Source: Catelliglobosispora koreensis DSM 44566
GTDB taxonomy: Bacteria > Actinomycetota > Actinomycetes > Mycobacteriales > Micromonosporaceae
Assembly (NCBI RefSeq): GCF_000379685.1
Contig: NZ_KB903249.1
Coordinates: forward strand, 1,257,911 to 1,321,910
Reading direction: 5' to 3'
Length of the DNA stretch: 64,000 nucleotides
A model generated the notes under the pieces. That model was not told the origin of the DNA. It worked only from the letters and a program-made list of their open reading frames with translations, and made no database searches. The position numbers and the translations under genes are program-made. Positions 55,599 through 63,294 of the stretch are shown here, piece after piece. Positions within the stretch are counted from its first letter, which is position 1, and each line of letters begins with the position of its first letter.

Positions 55599-56651
55599 CT
55601 AGAAGGGGTACGGGTATGGGCGGGGACGTTGGTTCAGGCGGTCATAGATCGCGCGTAGCCATGGCTGCTTGACTTCTGGTAAGCGCGCCAGAGTCCGGAG
55701 GAGCGTGTCGCCGTCGGGCACGAACATCCCTAGAGGACGCAGGGGTAACTGCTCGTCTCGGAAAGCCTCGTCGGGCATAGCCCCACCCGGGACTGGTTTT
55801 CGATCGCGTTGGAAGGCCAGGTGAGCCCACACGTCCCACGCCAACGGAACGACCCGTGTTGCCCCGGGCTCGTGCCACAGTTCGCCGGTCTGCGGGTGTT
55901 GTGGCACAAGGGAAATGTCTGCCCCTGCGGAAGGCAGACCTGGCCCGGCGAGCGCCAGCGACAGGTTGAGCGGACCCGGCGGGACAAAGGCGTCCAGGAT
56001 TCGGCGGAAGAGGTCGGCGATTTGGCCGTCAGGGACGGTGATTCGAGCACCGCCCGAGGCTGCGAGCAGGTGAGCTAGCGCCACGGCAACGGCGGCCTCC
56101 CAACGCGAATCCCAAAAACCCGGCGGCTCAAGTGGGGGAAGGCCAGGACGTACGTCTCGCAGCATGGCCCAGCTCATCGGCAGGTCTTGACTGTCAACGT
56201 CTTCGCCGTAGACGGCTTGCGGATCCAGCCGAACCGCCTGCCAGTATGAGCAGTCATCTATCCGGGTCGCGACTGGCCGGCCACATCTGGCGCAGGCCAC
56301 GTTTGGGCCGTCCCGGCCGTCCGTTCCATAGCAGTAGCCGTCGAGGCGATCTGGGATGAGAACGGTCCCAAGGACGTCGCCCGGTGCGAGGACGATGGTC
56401 CCTTGGGACCCGTATGACAAGGCGTAAACGGGCGCGTACAACCCACGGGACTCTGCCTGTGCCGGGCCGGCCTCAGCCCATGTAACCCATGGCGGCCCAT
56501 AGGGTTCGGGATCGACCGCGTAGGTTCCCGGCGCCATCAGCACCCCGAGTAGCGCGTGCTCATAGCTACCGCTCGCGTGGACGGGAAGTGCCATCCGCGC
56601 CACCGGCACGGTTAGCGGAGCCTCACAGCCGCGGCAAGCGAACACCATCAT
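55599..56651 (-). CDS. hypothetical protein with Zn-ribbon-like cysteines
   Basis: A 350-residue soluble protein. MMVFACRGCEAPLTVPVARM opens with CRGC, and a second pair, CARCGRPVATRIDDCSYWQA, lies near residue 120, so a zinc ribbon is likely. The middle has ITVPDGQIADLFRRILDAFV and PPGPLNLSLALAGPGLPSAG. The rest is Pro- and Trp-rich with no recognised domain. Homologues occur in actinomycetes as unannotated proteins, as far as I can judge from sequence style. ATG 56651 follows TTTAGT by 6 nt; a second ATG is at 56648. The longer frame to 56750 is unsupported. Confidence 0.6.
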   Translation of the reverse strand: MMVFACRGCEAPLTVPVARMALPVHASGSYEHALLGVLMAPGTYAVDPEPYGPPWVTWAEAGPAQAESRGLYAPVYALSYGSQGTIVLAPGDVLGTVLIPDRLDGYCYGTDGRDGPNVACARCGRPVATRIDDCSYWQAVRLDPQAVYGEDVDSQDLPMSWAMLRDVRPGLPPLEPPGFWDSRWEAAVAVALAHLLAASGGARITVPDGQIADLFRRILDAFVPPGPLNLSLALAGPGLPSAGADISLVPQHPQTGELWHEPGATRVVPLAWDVWAHLAFQRDRKPVPGGAMPDEAFRDEQLPLRPLGMFVPDGDTLLRTLARLPEVKQPWLRAIYDRLNQRPRPYPYPF

Positions 56652-56723
56652 CCGCCTACTAAACCGCGTTCCGGTCCGCGTGCACACCTGATTTCCGGAC
56701 AGCAGGGTGCGCCTTCGGTGTCG

Positions 56724-56729
56724 TAGGGT
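56724..56729 (+). promoter_or_regulatory. -10 box, leaderless winged-helix gene
   Basis: TAGGGT ends 6 nt before ATG 56736. Confidence 0.5.
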
Positions 56730-56735
56730 CGCGGT

Positions 56736-57305
56736 ATGGCGCGTAAGCAAGCGGAACTAAACGAAGTCGGTGACGTTGTCATCCGTGATGTCGACACCAT
56801 GCTCGCTCTGGCGGATCCCAACCGGTACCAGATGTTCGAAGTGCTTCGCAAAGAAGGCCCGTGGCCGGTGGCCATGATGGCTGAGCGGTGGAACCGCGGC
56901 GAGAAGGAAATCGAAGCAGACGTGGAGCAGCTGGCTAGCGTTGGCCTAGTTAAGGAAACGGCGACGGGCGAGTGGATGGGGGTCGGCTCAGGGTTGTTTC
57001 TGGACGCACCTGACGAACCGGAACACCTTGCCGCGGCCAAGCAGCTCGCTAGCGTGATGATGGCCGGGCTCTATGACATGCCCCGCCGTTGGGCCAGTGA
57101 GGTTCAGCCGGATTTGCCGGGGGAGTGGTGGCGTGCTTCAGGGGCACTGAACGTTGGCGTCGTGCTGACGGCCGATGAACTCAACGAGATCCAGTCCAAA
57201 ATGGAGATTCTGATCGAGCCTTACGTCAACCGCTCCGCCGACCAGCGTCCCGAAGATGGCCGTCGCGTGAGGCTGCTGAGTTTCTTTATGCCTGAGGCGG
57301 CGTAG
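56736..57305 (+). CDS. winged-helix (ArsR-like) DNA-binding protein
   Basis: A 189-residue protein. TMLALADPNRYQMFEVLRKE, VAMMAERWNRGEKEIEADVE and QLASVGLVKETATGEWMGVG form the first wHTH of ArsR/PadR type. The C-terminal domain (WASEVQPDLPGEWWRASGAL, VVLTADELNEIQSKMEILIE) resembles the ligand/effector half of actinomycete ArsR-like regulators that have a long C-terminal region. Target genes are unknown. Its promoter is leaderless and its 3' end overlaps the convergent acetyltransferase gene by 20 bp. Confidence 0.75.
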   Translation: MARKQAELNEVGDVVIRDVDTMLALADPNRYQMFEVLRKEGPWPVAMMAERWNRGEKEIEADVEQLASVGLVKETATGEWMGVGSGLFLDAPDEPEHLAAAKQLASVMMAGLYDMPRRWASEVQPDLPGEWWRASGALNVGVVLTADELNEIQSKMEILIEPYVNRSADQRPEDGRRVRLLSFFMPEAA

Positions 57306-57771
57306 CGGATTCGATCGGCAACTCGAGCAAGCTGTCTGGAGCGAGGAAACCTGAGCGGTGGTAGAGCAGCGCGCTTCGCTCTGACGGCCAGACAATCAGG
57401 GTGTCCAGCTGGCTGGCTTCGGCGTATGTCTTGACCGCGGCCAGAAGCGCTTGGCCCACACCACGATTGCGCCAGCGTGGTACCACATAGAAGTTGGTCA
57501 CGTAGCCGAGCTCGCCGGAACTTGAAAACGGGCTCGGCACCTTCTCCACAAGGTTTAGGAACACATGACCGCACAGGCCTTCGTCGGTTTGCGCGACCCA
57601 CACCTGCACGGTGCCACCGAGACGGGCACGCAGCCAGGGTTCGCACCGCGCCATGAACTCCCGCTCCGGGAGATGGCTGCCCGTCTCGGTTTCGGTCTTG
57701 AACTGCCAGCGCAGTCTGGCGAGGGTGGACACGTCACCAGGGCCGGCTGTCCGGATCACATAGCCTGTCAC
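57286..57771 (-). CDS. GNAT family N-acetyltransferase
   Basis: A 161-residue protein. IRTAGPGDVSTLARLRWQFK is the N-terminal GNAT motif; LGYVTNFYVVPRWRNRGVGQ holds the CoA-pyrophosphate loop (RNRGVGQALL), followed by LDTLIVWPSERSALLYHRSG and FLAPDSLLEL. It acetylates an amine of a protein, small molecule or aminoglycoside; the acceptor is not evident. GTG 57771 is the start used. An upstream extension to 58014 runs through the convergent membrane gene. It lies 11 bp after that gene and may be cotranscribed with it. Confidence 0.83.
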   Translation of the reverse strand: MTGYVIRTAGPGDVSTLARLRWQFKTETETGSHLPEREFMARCEPWLRARLGGTVQVWVAQTDEGLCGHVFLNLVEKVPSPFSSSGELGYVTNFYVVPRWRNRGVGQALLAAVKTYAEASQLDTLIVWPSERSALLYHRSGFLAPDSLLELPIESATPPQA

Positions 57772-57782
57772 GCTGGTTGAGG

Positions 57783-58307
57783 TTACATGGACCACACGGC
57801 GGCGAGGACGACGGCGCCGAGGATCACGTCGACCACGCCACACCATTCGGCGTAGCTTCCCGTTACTACCTTGCCGGTCCGCAGATGCCAGGCGTCCCAT
57901 AGGGCATGGCCGATAAGGCCAACGGCGACAAGGATGCCGCCAACGCGGAGGTCGGCGACGGTGGCGAGAAAGCCAGCCGCTCCAAACAGGACAGCCGCTG
58001 CCGCTTGAAACCATTGCCTGGTCACGAGCGCCCAGATGGTGAAGACCCCCGTGATGCCGAGAAGCGCTGGCAGGACAGGAAAATCAAAGACCCTGGACAA
58101 GGTGACGACCACGAACAGGCCGATCGCCACCGGCCAGGTCAGAGATTTCCGGTTCAAAGCAGCTGGTACTAGATAACCCAGCGCCCCCAGCACGAGAACG
58201 AACGCCACGTCCCGCCCATCGGCGACGTCGAACCCGATCGCCACGGCGAGAATGATCCCCAGGAGCGTGGGCCAGCGGTGCTTCAGCCACGTCAATGTCT
58301 CAGTCAT
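57783..58307 (-). CDS. hypothetical polytopic membrane protein
   Basis: A 174-residue protein with six hydrophobic segments (RWPTLLGIILAVAIGFDVAD, VAFVLVLGALGYLVPAAL, WPVAIGLFVVVTLSRVFDFP, ALLGITGVFTIWALVTRQWF, AAAAVLFGAAGFLATVADLR, GGILVAVGLIGHALWDAWHL) and an N-terminal cytoplasmic stretch. The HALWDAWH motif and a following Cys are notable. Family unknown. ATG 58307 is chosen; TTG 58328 adds seven residues without a ribosome site. It precedes the GNAT gene on the same strand. Confidence 0.65.
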   Translation of the reverse strand: MTETLTWLKHRWPTLLGIILAVAIGFDVADGRDVAFVLVLGALGYLVPAALNRKSLTWPVAIGLFVVVTLSRVFDFPVLPALLGITGVFTIWALVTRQWFQAAAAVLFGAAGFLATVADLRVGGILVAVGLIGHALWDAWHLRTGKVVTGSYAEWCGVVDVILGAVVLAAVWSM

Positions 58308-58356
58308 ACCCGAAGGCTGCCCGTTCAAGGAGCGCCAGAAAATGCCTCAGCGCGCA

Positions 58357-58397
58357 CATGTCCGAAACTTTGGGAACCATGTCCGTTCTGACATAGT
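58357..58397 (+). promoter_or_regulatory. direct repeats and promoter of the GlxA-type regulator
   Basis: CATGTCCG occurs twice (58357-58364 and 58378-58385), 21 bp apart (two helical turns), as expected for AraC-family DNA binding. TTGGGA (58370-58375), 16-bp spacer and CATAGT (58392-58397) form the promoter; the -10 ends 6 nt before GTG 58404. The repeats straddle the -35 box. Confidence 0.6.
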
Positions 58398-58403
58398 GCG
58401 GTG

Positions 58404-59363
58404 GTGAGTCATCGCCGGATCGTTGTCGTCGGATACGAGCACGCCGAACTGATCGATATCGCCTGCATCACCACGCCGCTGGGCATGGCTAACCTGACCG
58501 GCAACTTGGCGGACCGCTATCAGATGGTGCTCGCGACTCCGGGCGGCAAGCCCATAACCTGTGATTCTGGGCTGGTTCTGCAAGCACAGCGGTCACTTGA
58601 GCGGGTGCGCGGCCCCATCGACACCCTCGTCGTCTCAGGTGGACTCGGCCATCGCCGTGCCTCTGAGCAAGCCGGTCTGGTCGCCCACGTCAGGCGACTG
58701 GCCCGCGAGAGCCGCCGCGTCGCGTCTGTCTGCACTGGAGCGAGCGTGCTGGCGGCAACCGGTCTGCTCAACGGACGCCGGGCCACCACGCACTGGCGCT
58801 TCGCCCCAGGCTTGCGTGAGCGGTTTCCAGAGGTACTAGTCGATCCTGATCCCATCTTCATCCGCGACGGCAATATCGCCACGGCCGCAGGCGTGACCAG
58901 TGCCATGGATCTGATGCTGGCCTTCATCGAAGAAGACCATGGCGCCGAGCTGGCACAGCAAGTCGCCCGGGAACTGGTGACCTACTTGCAGCGCCCGGGA
59001 AACCAGGCCCAGATGAGCATCTACACCACGAGTCCTGTGCCCGAACACCCACCCGTACGCCGCGTGACGGAACACATTCTGGCGAGCCTCGCCGAGGATC
59101 TTTCCAACGAAAAGCTCGCCGCGGTCGCAGGCGTAAGTGCGCGTCAGCTGACGCGGCTGTTTCTCGCACACCTCGGCGAAACCCCAAGCCGTTTCGTACG
59201 CAAGGCTCGCACCGACGCGGCAGCCCGATTGCTTGCGGACACTTCGCTTACCGTCGCCGAAATCGCGGCCCGTTGCGGTTTCGGGACGCCGGATGCCTTG
59301 CGTCAGTCCTTTGTGGAGCGTTTCGGCACGGCACCGTCGCGTTATCGTGCCATGGCCTCGTGA
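58404..59363 (+). CDS. GlxA-type AraC-family transcriptional regulator
   Basis: A 319-residue protein. The N-terminal DJ-1/PfpI-like domain has LIDIACITTPLGMANLTGN, VSGGLGHRRASEQAGLVAH and SVCTGASVLAATGLLNGRRA, with the nucleophile-elbow Cys (SVCTGA). The C-terminal AraC domain has LSNEKLAAVAGVSARQLTRL and TVAEIAARCGFGTPDALRQS, followed by FVERFGTAPSRYRAM. Such GlxA regulators control metabolism in response to small metabolites. GTG 58404 is leaderless, 6 nt after CATAGT; GTG 58401 is an alternative. The upstream direct repeats suggest autoregulation. The divergent membrane gene is a possible target. Confidence 0.9.
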   Translation: MSHRRIVVVGYEHAELIDIACITTPLGMANLTGNLADRYQMVLATPGGKPITCDSGLVLQAQRSLERVRGPIDTLVVSGGLGHRRASEQAGLVAHVRRLARESRRVASVCTGASVLAATGLLNGRRATTHWRFAPGLRERFPEVLVDPDPIFIRDGNIATAAGVTSAMDLMLAFIEEDHGAELAQQVARELVTYLQRPGNQAQMSIYTTSPVPEHPPVRRVTEHILASLAEDLSNEKLAAVAGVSARQLTRLFLAHLGETPSRFVRKARTDAAARLLADTSLTVAEIAARCGFGTPDALRQSFVERFGTAPSRYRAMAS

Positions 59364-59776
59364 CGGAGCTGGTTCAGGAACCGCTTGACGAGCACGCGGT
59401 GCGCGCCTGAGCCGATGACCAGCTGACGGTAGAAAAAGCCAAGCACGCCAGGGAAAGCCGCGTTAGTGCGTGCCGCCAGCAGTGTTTCGCCGTCTTGCGC
59501 GGTCAGCGTGAACGTCAGCGCATAGCGCGAGAAGCGATGGCGGCCCGTGAGGAGAAGTAACTGTCCCGGAACGGACCGCTCCACTTTGAACCCGGCGAGC
59601 GCGGAACCCTCGGCCGGAATGGTGCCTGAGGCATAGCGAGGTTCCGTGCCTAGCATGTGCACCAGCGGCCCACCGCTCGCGAATCCGGGCAACAGCCGGA
59701 TGAGCCTTTCCCACACCTGAGCCACAGAACCCGCGACGACCACGTGATGCTCATCAACGAAAGGCAAGGCCGTCAT
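59342..59776 (-). CDS. hypothetical SRPBCC-like protein
   Basis: A 144-residue protein. PFVDEHHVVVAGSVAQVWER, TEPRYASGTIPAEGSALAG, HRFSRYALTFTLTAQDGETL and ARTNAAFPGVLGFFYRQLVI suggest an SRPBCC/polyketide-cyclase-like helix-grip fold for hydrophobic ligands. Family unknown. TAGACT lies 8 nt before ATG 59776, so the message is probably leaderless. Its last 22 bp overlap the convergent GlxA-type gene. The C-terminal helix VKRFLNQLRHEAMAR closes the fold. Confidence 0.65.
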   Translation of the reverse strand: MTALPFVDEHHVVVAGSVAQVWERLIRLLPGFASGGPLVHMLGTEPRYASGTIPAEGSALAGFKVERSVPGQLLLLTGRHRFSRYALTFTLTAQDGETLLAARTNAAFPGVLGFFYRQLVIGSGAHRVLVKRFLNQLRHEAMAR

Positions 59777-59804
59777 GGCTCGGGAGTCTACTCATGATCG
59801 GCAG

Positions 59805-59810
59805 TAGGAT
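59805..59810 (+). promoter_or_regulatory. -10 box, leaderless SUMF1-domain gene
   Basis: TAGGAT ends 8 nt before ATG 59819. Confidence 0.45.
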
Positions 59811-59818
59811 CGGGCGCG

Positions 59819-60472
59819 ATGAACGTGAGGATGGTCGCTATCCCGGCCGGCGAGGTGACGTTGTCGGACCGCCGGACCCAGCGGAGCTGGCCGGTTGAGG
59901 TCGCGGGCTTCGAGCTCGGTGTGTTCCCGGTGACACAAGAGGAGTACGCGGCCGTGACGGGGGAGTGGCCGAGCGCGGTGCGGGGCGGGCGGCTGCCGGT
60001 GGACAGCGTGTCGTGGTGGGACGCGATCCGGTTCTGCAACGGACTGTCCGAACGGGAAGGTTTGAGCCCGGCCTATCGCGTTGACGGGGAGACCGTCGCC
60101 TGGGAAGCCAACGGGTACCGGTTGCCCACCGAGGCTGAGTGGGAACACGCCTGCCGGGCCGCAACGAGCGGCCCGCGCTACGGGCCACTGGACGATATCG
60201 GCTGGTACCGCGGCAATTCCGAGGGCCATTCGCATGACGTGGGTGGCAAGCTGCCCAACGCGTGGGGCCTCTACGACATGCTCGGCAACGTCTTCGAATG
60301 GTGCTGGGACATTTACGACCCCAGCGTGTACGGAACGTATCGCGTCCTGAGGGGAGGCGGCTGGTTCGACGAGCACTGGAGCTGCCGCGCGTCGGTGCGC
60401 CGCCGCAGCATGACTACCTACAAAATTGATGATGTCGGGTTCCGGATCGCCCGGAACCTTAGTTCGGTATGA
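59819..60472 (+). CDS. SUMF1/FGE-domain protein without the FGE cysteine pair
   Basis: A 217-residue protein. VAIPAGEVTLSDRRTQRSWP, GFELGVFPVTQEEYAAVTGE, VDSVSWWDAIRFCNGLSERE, YRLPTEAEWEHACRAATSGP, GLYDMLGNVFEWCWDIYDPS and VLRGGGWFDEHWSCRASVRR cover the formylglycine-generating-enzyme (SUMF1) fold. In FGE the active-site cysteines are five residues apart near this last motif; here the first is Asp and only one Cys remains, so conversion of sulfatase Cys to formylglycine is unlikely. Members without the pair serve other roles, such as EgtB-like iron enzymes, but its iron ligands are not evident either. Confidence 0.82.
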   Translation: MNVRMVAIPAGEVTLSDRRTQRSWPVEVAGFELGVFPVTQEEYAAVTGEWPSAVRGGRLPVDSVSWWDAIRFCNGLSEREGLSPAYRVDGETVAWEANGYRLPTEAEWEHACRAATSGPRYGPLDDIGWYRGNSEGHSHDVGGKLPNAWGLYDMLGNVFEWCWDIYDPSVYGTYRVLRGGGWFDEHWSCRASVRRRSMTTYKIDDVGFRIARNLSSV

Positions 60473-61091
60473 GCTGATAAACACTCGCGTTCTTGAGTTC
60501 AGCGTCGGTGAACGCGGCGTCGACCATCGGGTAGGTCGCCAGCAGGCGTAGCTCGAAAGAGGGAAGATGCCCGCGGCCGGGGTCGCCCACGAGCACGACG
60601 GCACCGGTGGCCGCCTGAGCGCGCAGGATCCGCAGCATGTCTTCAGCGATCCCGGGCTCGTAGAGCACGTCGCCGATGATGACGACATCGAAGTCGGTGA
60701 TGTCTCCGCGCAAGATGTCGCCAAACCAAGGCTGAACTTCTACCTCATTGGCCTCAGCGTTCACGGAAATCGCCGCGATAGCGCCCGGATCGATGTCGTT
60801 GGCGACCACCTTGGCGGCGCCTGCCTTGGCGGCGGCGATGGCGACTAGGCCGGAACCGGAACCTATGTCGAGTACCCGCTTGCCTTCGGTAATGGACGGG
60901 TTATCCAGCAAGTGGCGCGCGAGAGCTTGCCCACCCGCCCACGCTGTCGCCCAGAAGGGTGGTGGTGTTCCGGTTTTGGCCTCGGCTTCCAGACGCGCCC
61001 AGAAAATGATCGCGTCCTGAGCGAGGTGAAGGCTCACTTCGGGGACCAGACGCAGGGACGTGAGATGTAACTCGTCCAGGCCAGGCGGCAT
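60459..61091 (-). CDS. class I SAM methyltransferase (nicotinamide-N-/lysine-methyltransferase-like)
   Basis: A 210-residue protein. ITEGKRVLDIGSGSGLVAIA binds SAM, KVVANDIDPGAIAAISVNAE is motif post I, and DITDFDVVIIGDVLYEPGIA is the substrate-proximal motif of the Nnt1/METTL-type group. The N-terminal TSLRLVPEVSLHLAQDAIIF, with FWATAWAGGQALARHLLDNP, is typical of the family, whose bacterial members methylate small molecules or proteins. ATG 61163 is an alternative start that adds 24 residues of no clear homology. Its 3' end overlaps the SUMF1 gene by 14 bp. Confidence 0.8.
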   Translation of the reverse strand: MPPGLDELHLTSLRLVPEVSLHLAQDAIIFWARLEAEAKTGTPPPFWATAWAGGQALARHLLDNPSITEGKRVLDIGSGSGLVAIAAAKAGAAKVVANDIDPGAIAAISVNAEANEVEVQPWFGDILRGDITDFDVVIIGDVLYEPGIAEDMLRILRAQAATGAVVLVGDPGRGHLPSFELRLLATYPMVDAAFTDAELKNASVYQLIPN

Positions 61092-61183
61092 GCCGGGGAA
61101 GTACCAACTACTGAGGCTGGTGGGCTCAGATTGGCGAATTGTTCCAGCTGATTTGTGAGCCATGGTGAGATCAAGCCTTTCTA

Positions 61184-61204
61184 GATAATGTACCCGTGCT
61201 ACGG
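61184..61204 (+). promoter_or_regulatory. candidate promoter of the cold-shock gene
   Basis: GATAAT (61184-61189) or TACGGT (61199-61204) could be the -10 box, giving a 5' leader of about 80-95 nt, as common for csp genes. A good -35 is not evident for either. Confidence 0.3.
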
Positions 61205-61217
61205 TCGACTTGTGTGA

Positions 61218-61493
<276 letters not shown>

Positions 61494-61501
61494 TCGATGA
61501 T

Positions 61502-61534
61502 ACGGTGCCCGGAACTTCAAGTTCCGGGCACCGT
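61502..61534 (+). terminator. strong intrinsic terminator of the cold-shock gene
   Basis: ACGGTGCCCGGAACTT (61502-61517) and AAGTTCCGGGCACCGT (61519-61534) pair over up to 16 bp around a single base, so in practice a 14-bp stem with a TTCAA loop. CGTATTTTC follows, giving a T-rich tail. Confidence 0.9.
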
Positions 61535-61568
61535 CGTATTTTCTCCCATGTCGTGAGGTCAGGGCCCC

Positions 61569-62297
61569 TTAGGAGCTCAGGCGGAAGCCTGAATTGAGCG
61601 CCAGCCCGATCGCCTGTTCCAGGGTGAGCATGGTGGGCAAGTCGCCGGTCTTGCTCCGGTCAGGATCGGTATTCACGACGGTTTCGACACTGACAGTGAT
61701 GACCGCCGAATCTTTGCGGAACGCCGTCACGTGAAAGTCTCTCGCGAGGATCTTCGCGAACTCGTTCGCGCCATAGGGCCGCGAGACATCGCTGACGAGA
61801 ATCGTGTTTCCCGCCGCGTCGACTGTCCTATCGCAACGGTGGACGACGGTTCCCTTCGACTTCTCCTCGGCTACCGCCTCGGCTGACATCAAGCAGCTCT
61901 GGCCCTCGGGCATGATGTCCCAGCGGTCGATGATGATGTGCAGGTTGGCGGCTTTCTTGTCTTCCTGAAGGCGTATAGGCGCTTCGTAGTGCAGGTCGCC
62001 TTCGATGACACGGGGATGAAACGTCGGGCCCGTTCCGCCGACGGGGCCGGTCTCGCTGCGCAGGTTGTTGTTCGCGGCCGCCTCTGACGACAGCAATGCC
62101 TTGAGCGCTTCGGTGAGCACACCGTTGAGACGGGTGACGTCAGCGACGCAATCGGGTGCCACACCTCCGTTAGCCGCGCGGCAAACGACGTTGAGGTCGG
62201 GGCTATCGCCAAGGCTGGGACCGCTCTGACAGCTGGCCGTTAGCAGGGCGAACACGATCAGGGCGAGGCGCGGCAAGCGGCGTCCAGTGTGGACCAT
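61569..62297 (-). CDS. hypothetical lipoprotein
   Basis: A 242-residue product. LPRLALIVFALLTASCQSGP carries a signal with a TASC lipobox. The mature part has several conserved Cys (NVVCRAANGGVAPDCVADVT, QSCLMSAEAV, VVHRCDRTVDAAG) that may form disulfides. The remainder is a mixed alpha/beta domain (LQEDKKAANLHIIIDRWDIM, SAVITVSVETVVNTDPDRSK). I recognise no family. TATCGT lies 7 nt before ATG 62297; GTG 62306 is in frame but inside the promoter spacer. No neighbour suggests a function. Confidence 0.65.
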   Translation of the reverse strand: MVHTGRRLPRLALIVFALLTASCQSGPSLGDSPDLNVVCRAANGGVAPDCVADVTRLNGVLTEALKALLSSEAAANNNLRSETGPVGGTGPTFHPRVIEGDLHYEAPIRLQEDKKAANLHIIIDRWDIMPEGQSCLMSAEAVAEEKSKGTVVHRCDRTVDAAGNTILVSDVSRPYGANEFAKILARDFHVTAFRKDSAVITVSVETVVNTDPDRSKTGDLPTMLTLEQAIGLALNSGFRLSS

Positions 62298-62304
62298 GCG
62301 CCAC

Positions 62305-62310
62305 ACGATA
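62305..62310 (-). promoter_or_regulatory. -10 box, leaderless lipoprotein gene
   Basis: TATCGT on the minus strand ends 7 nt before ATG 62297. Confidence 0.5.
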
Positions 62311-62326
62311 CATCTGCGGATGTGAA

Positions 62327-63241
62327 TTACATCAGGTGTTCGGCGGAGGCAAGATAGTCGCGGCCTTCGTCAAGATGACCATGCCGCAGGAGGTAGAGAC
62401 CGGAGGAGACGCGTTCGGTAAAGCCCCACTGCCAGATCTCTTCCACGCCAACGCCGGTGGCCGACGCCAGGCGCCCGGCATAGCCGCGCAGCAGCTTCGC
62501 GGGAGTGGCCGAGCTGAGAACCTCGGCGGTCCAGCCGCGCAGGACCACGCCAAGGTCGTAGGCAGGCGGCGCGGGCAGTCCATCCGGGTCGACGAACACG
62601 TATCCCGCGTCCGCGCCCTGCCGCGGCTGCAAAACGGCCAGCGCGTTGTCGGGGTGCGGATCGCCGTGGCACAGCACGAGCCGGTCGGCACGAAACGTCT
62701 GCTCCAGATCGTCGGCATAGGACAGTGCCCTGTCGACGACCTGACGTGAGCACGGCTGACCCAGCTCCGTCCACAAGTCGCTGATGAGCTCCCGCAGCTG
62801 GGTGGCTTTCGTCGGCGTGCTCACGGCGGCGGGGGCTGGAAGGCGCCACGCGAGCTTTAGCGTGGCCGCCAGGATGTCCAGCGACTCTTCCGCGGGCCGC
62901 GCTAAGGGTGCCCCGAGCGGCTCCAGGAGGACGGCGTCACGGCTCAGGTCGTGGCGGTAGACGCGAACATAGCCACATCCGCCTGCCGCTACGAGCGTCC
63001 GCACCTGGGTGGCGAAATCAAGGCCTGGCAGTTGCAGCTTGAGGACCGCGCACGTGCCGTCTTGCCGCGTAACGCGGACGACCAGCGCTACCGTCCCGCC
63101 ATCGAGCACCTCGCCAAGCCGCAGCGACCAGGCTTCGCTCAAGTGACTGACGTAGCCCGGAAGCGAAGCCAGCCACGCCCTGCCGGTCTCACCACGGCTG
63201 TCGGCTGTCCGGCGCACCATGATGGGGACCTGCGGGACCAT
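62327..63241 (-). CDS. APH(6)-like aminoglycoside/antibiotic phosphotransferase
   Basis: A 304-residue kinase. RAWLASLPGYVSHLSEAWSL, VRVTRQDGTCAVLKLQLPG, LVLCHGDPHPDNALAVLQP (catalytic HGDxHxxN) and DAGYVFVDPDGLPAPPAYDL (VDPDG metal motif) match the streptomycin 6-phosphotransferase/hydroxyurea-resistance group (APH_6_hur). In resistant strains such kinases phosphorylate streptomycin; chromosomal copies in actinomycetes often have other or unknown substrates. ATG 63241 is the start. It is divergent, 53 bp away, from a second kinase of the same superfamily. Confidence 0.82.
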   Translation of the reverse strand: MVPQVPIMVRRTADSRGETGRAWLASLPGYVSHLSEAWSLRLGEVLDGGTVALVVRVTRQDGTCAVLKLQLPGLDFATQVRTLVAAGGCGYVRVYRHDLSRDAVLLEPLGAPLARPAEESLDILAATLKLAWRLPAPAAVSTPTKATQLRELISDLWTELGQPCSRQVVDRALSYADDLEQTFRADRLVLCHGDPHPDNALAVLQPRQGADAGYVFVDPDGLPAPPAYDLGVVLRGWTAEVLSSATPAKLLRGYAGRLASATGVGVEEIWQWGFTERVSSGLYLLRHGHLDEGRDYLASAEHLM

Positions 63242-63294
63242 GAGACTAGAAAATCACAAAGACACGCCACGCGCCCGTGTGCTTGGGTATCGGC

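Noticed and set aside
59819-60472. Formylglycine-generating enzyme (sulfatase activator)
   Set aside because: One of the two catalytic cysteines is replaced by Asp and no sulfatase gene is nearby.
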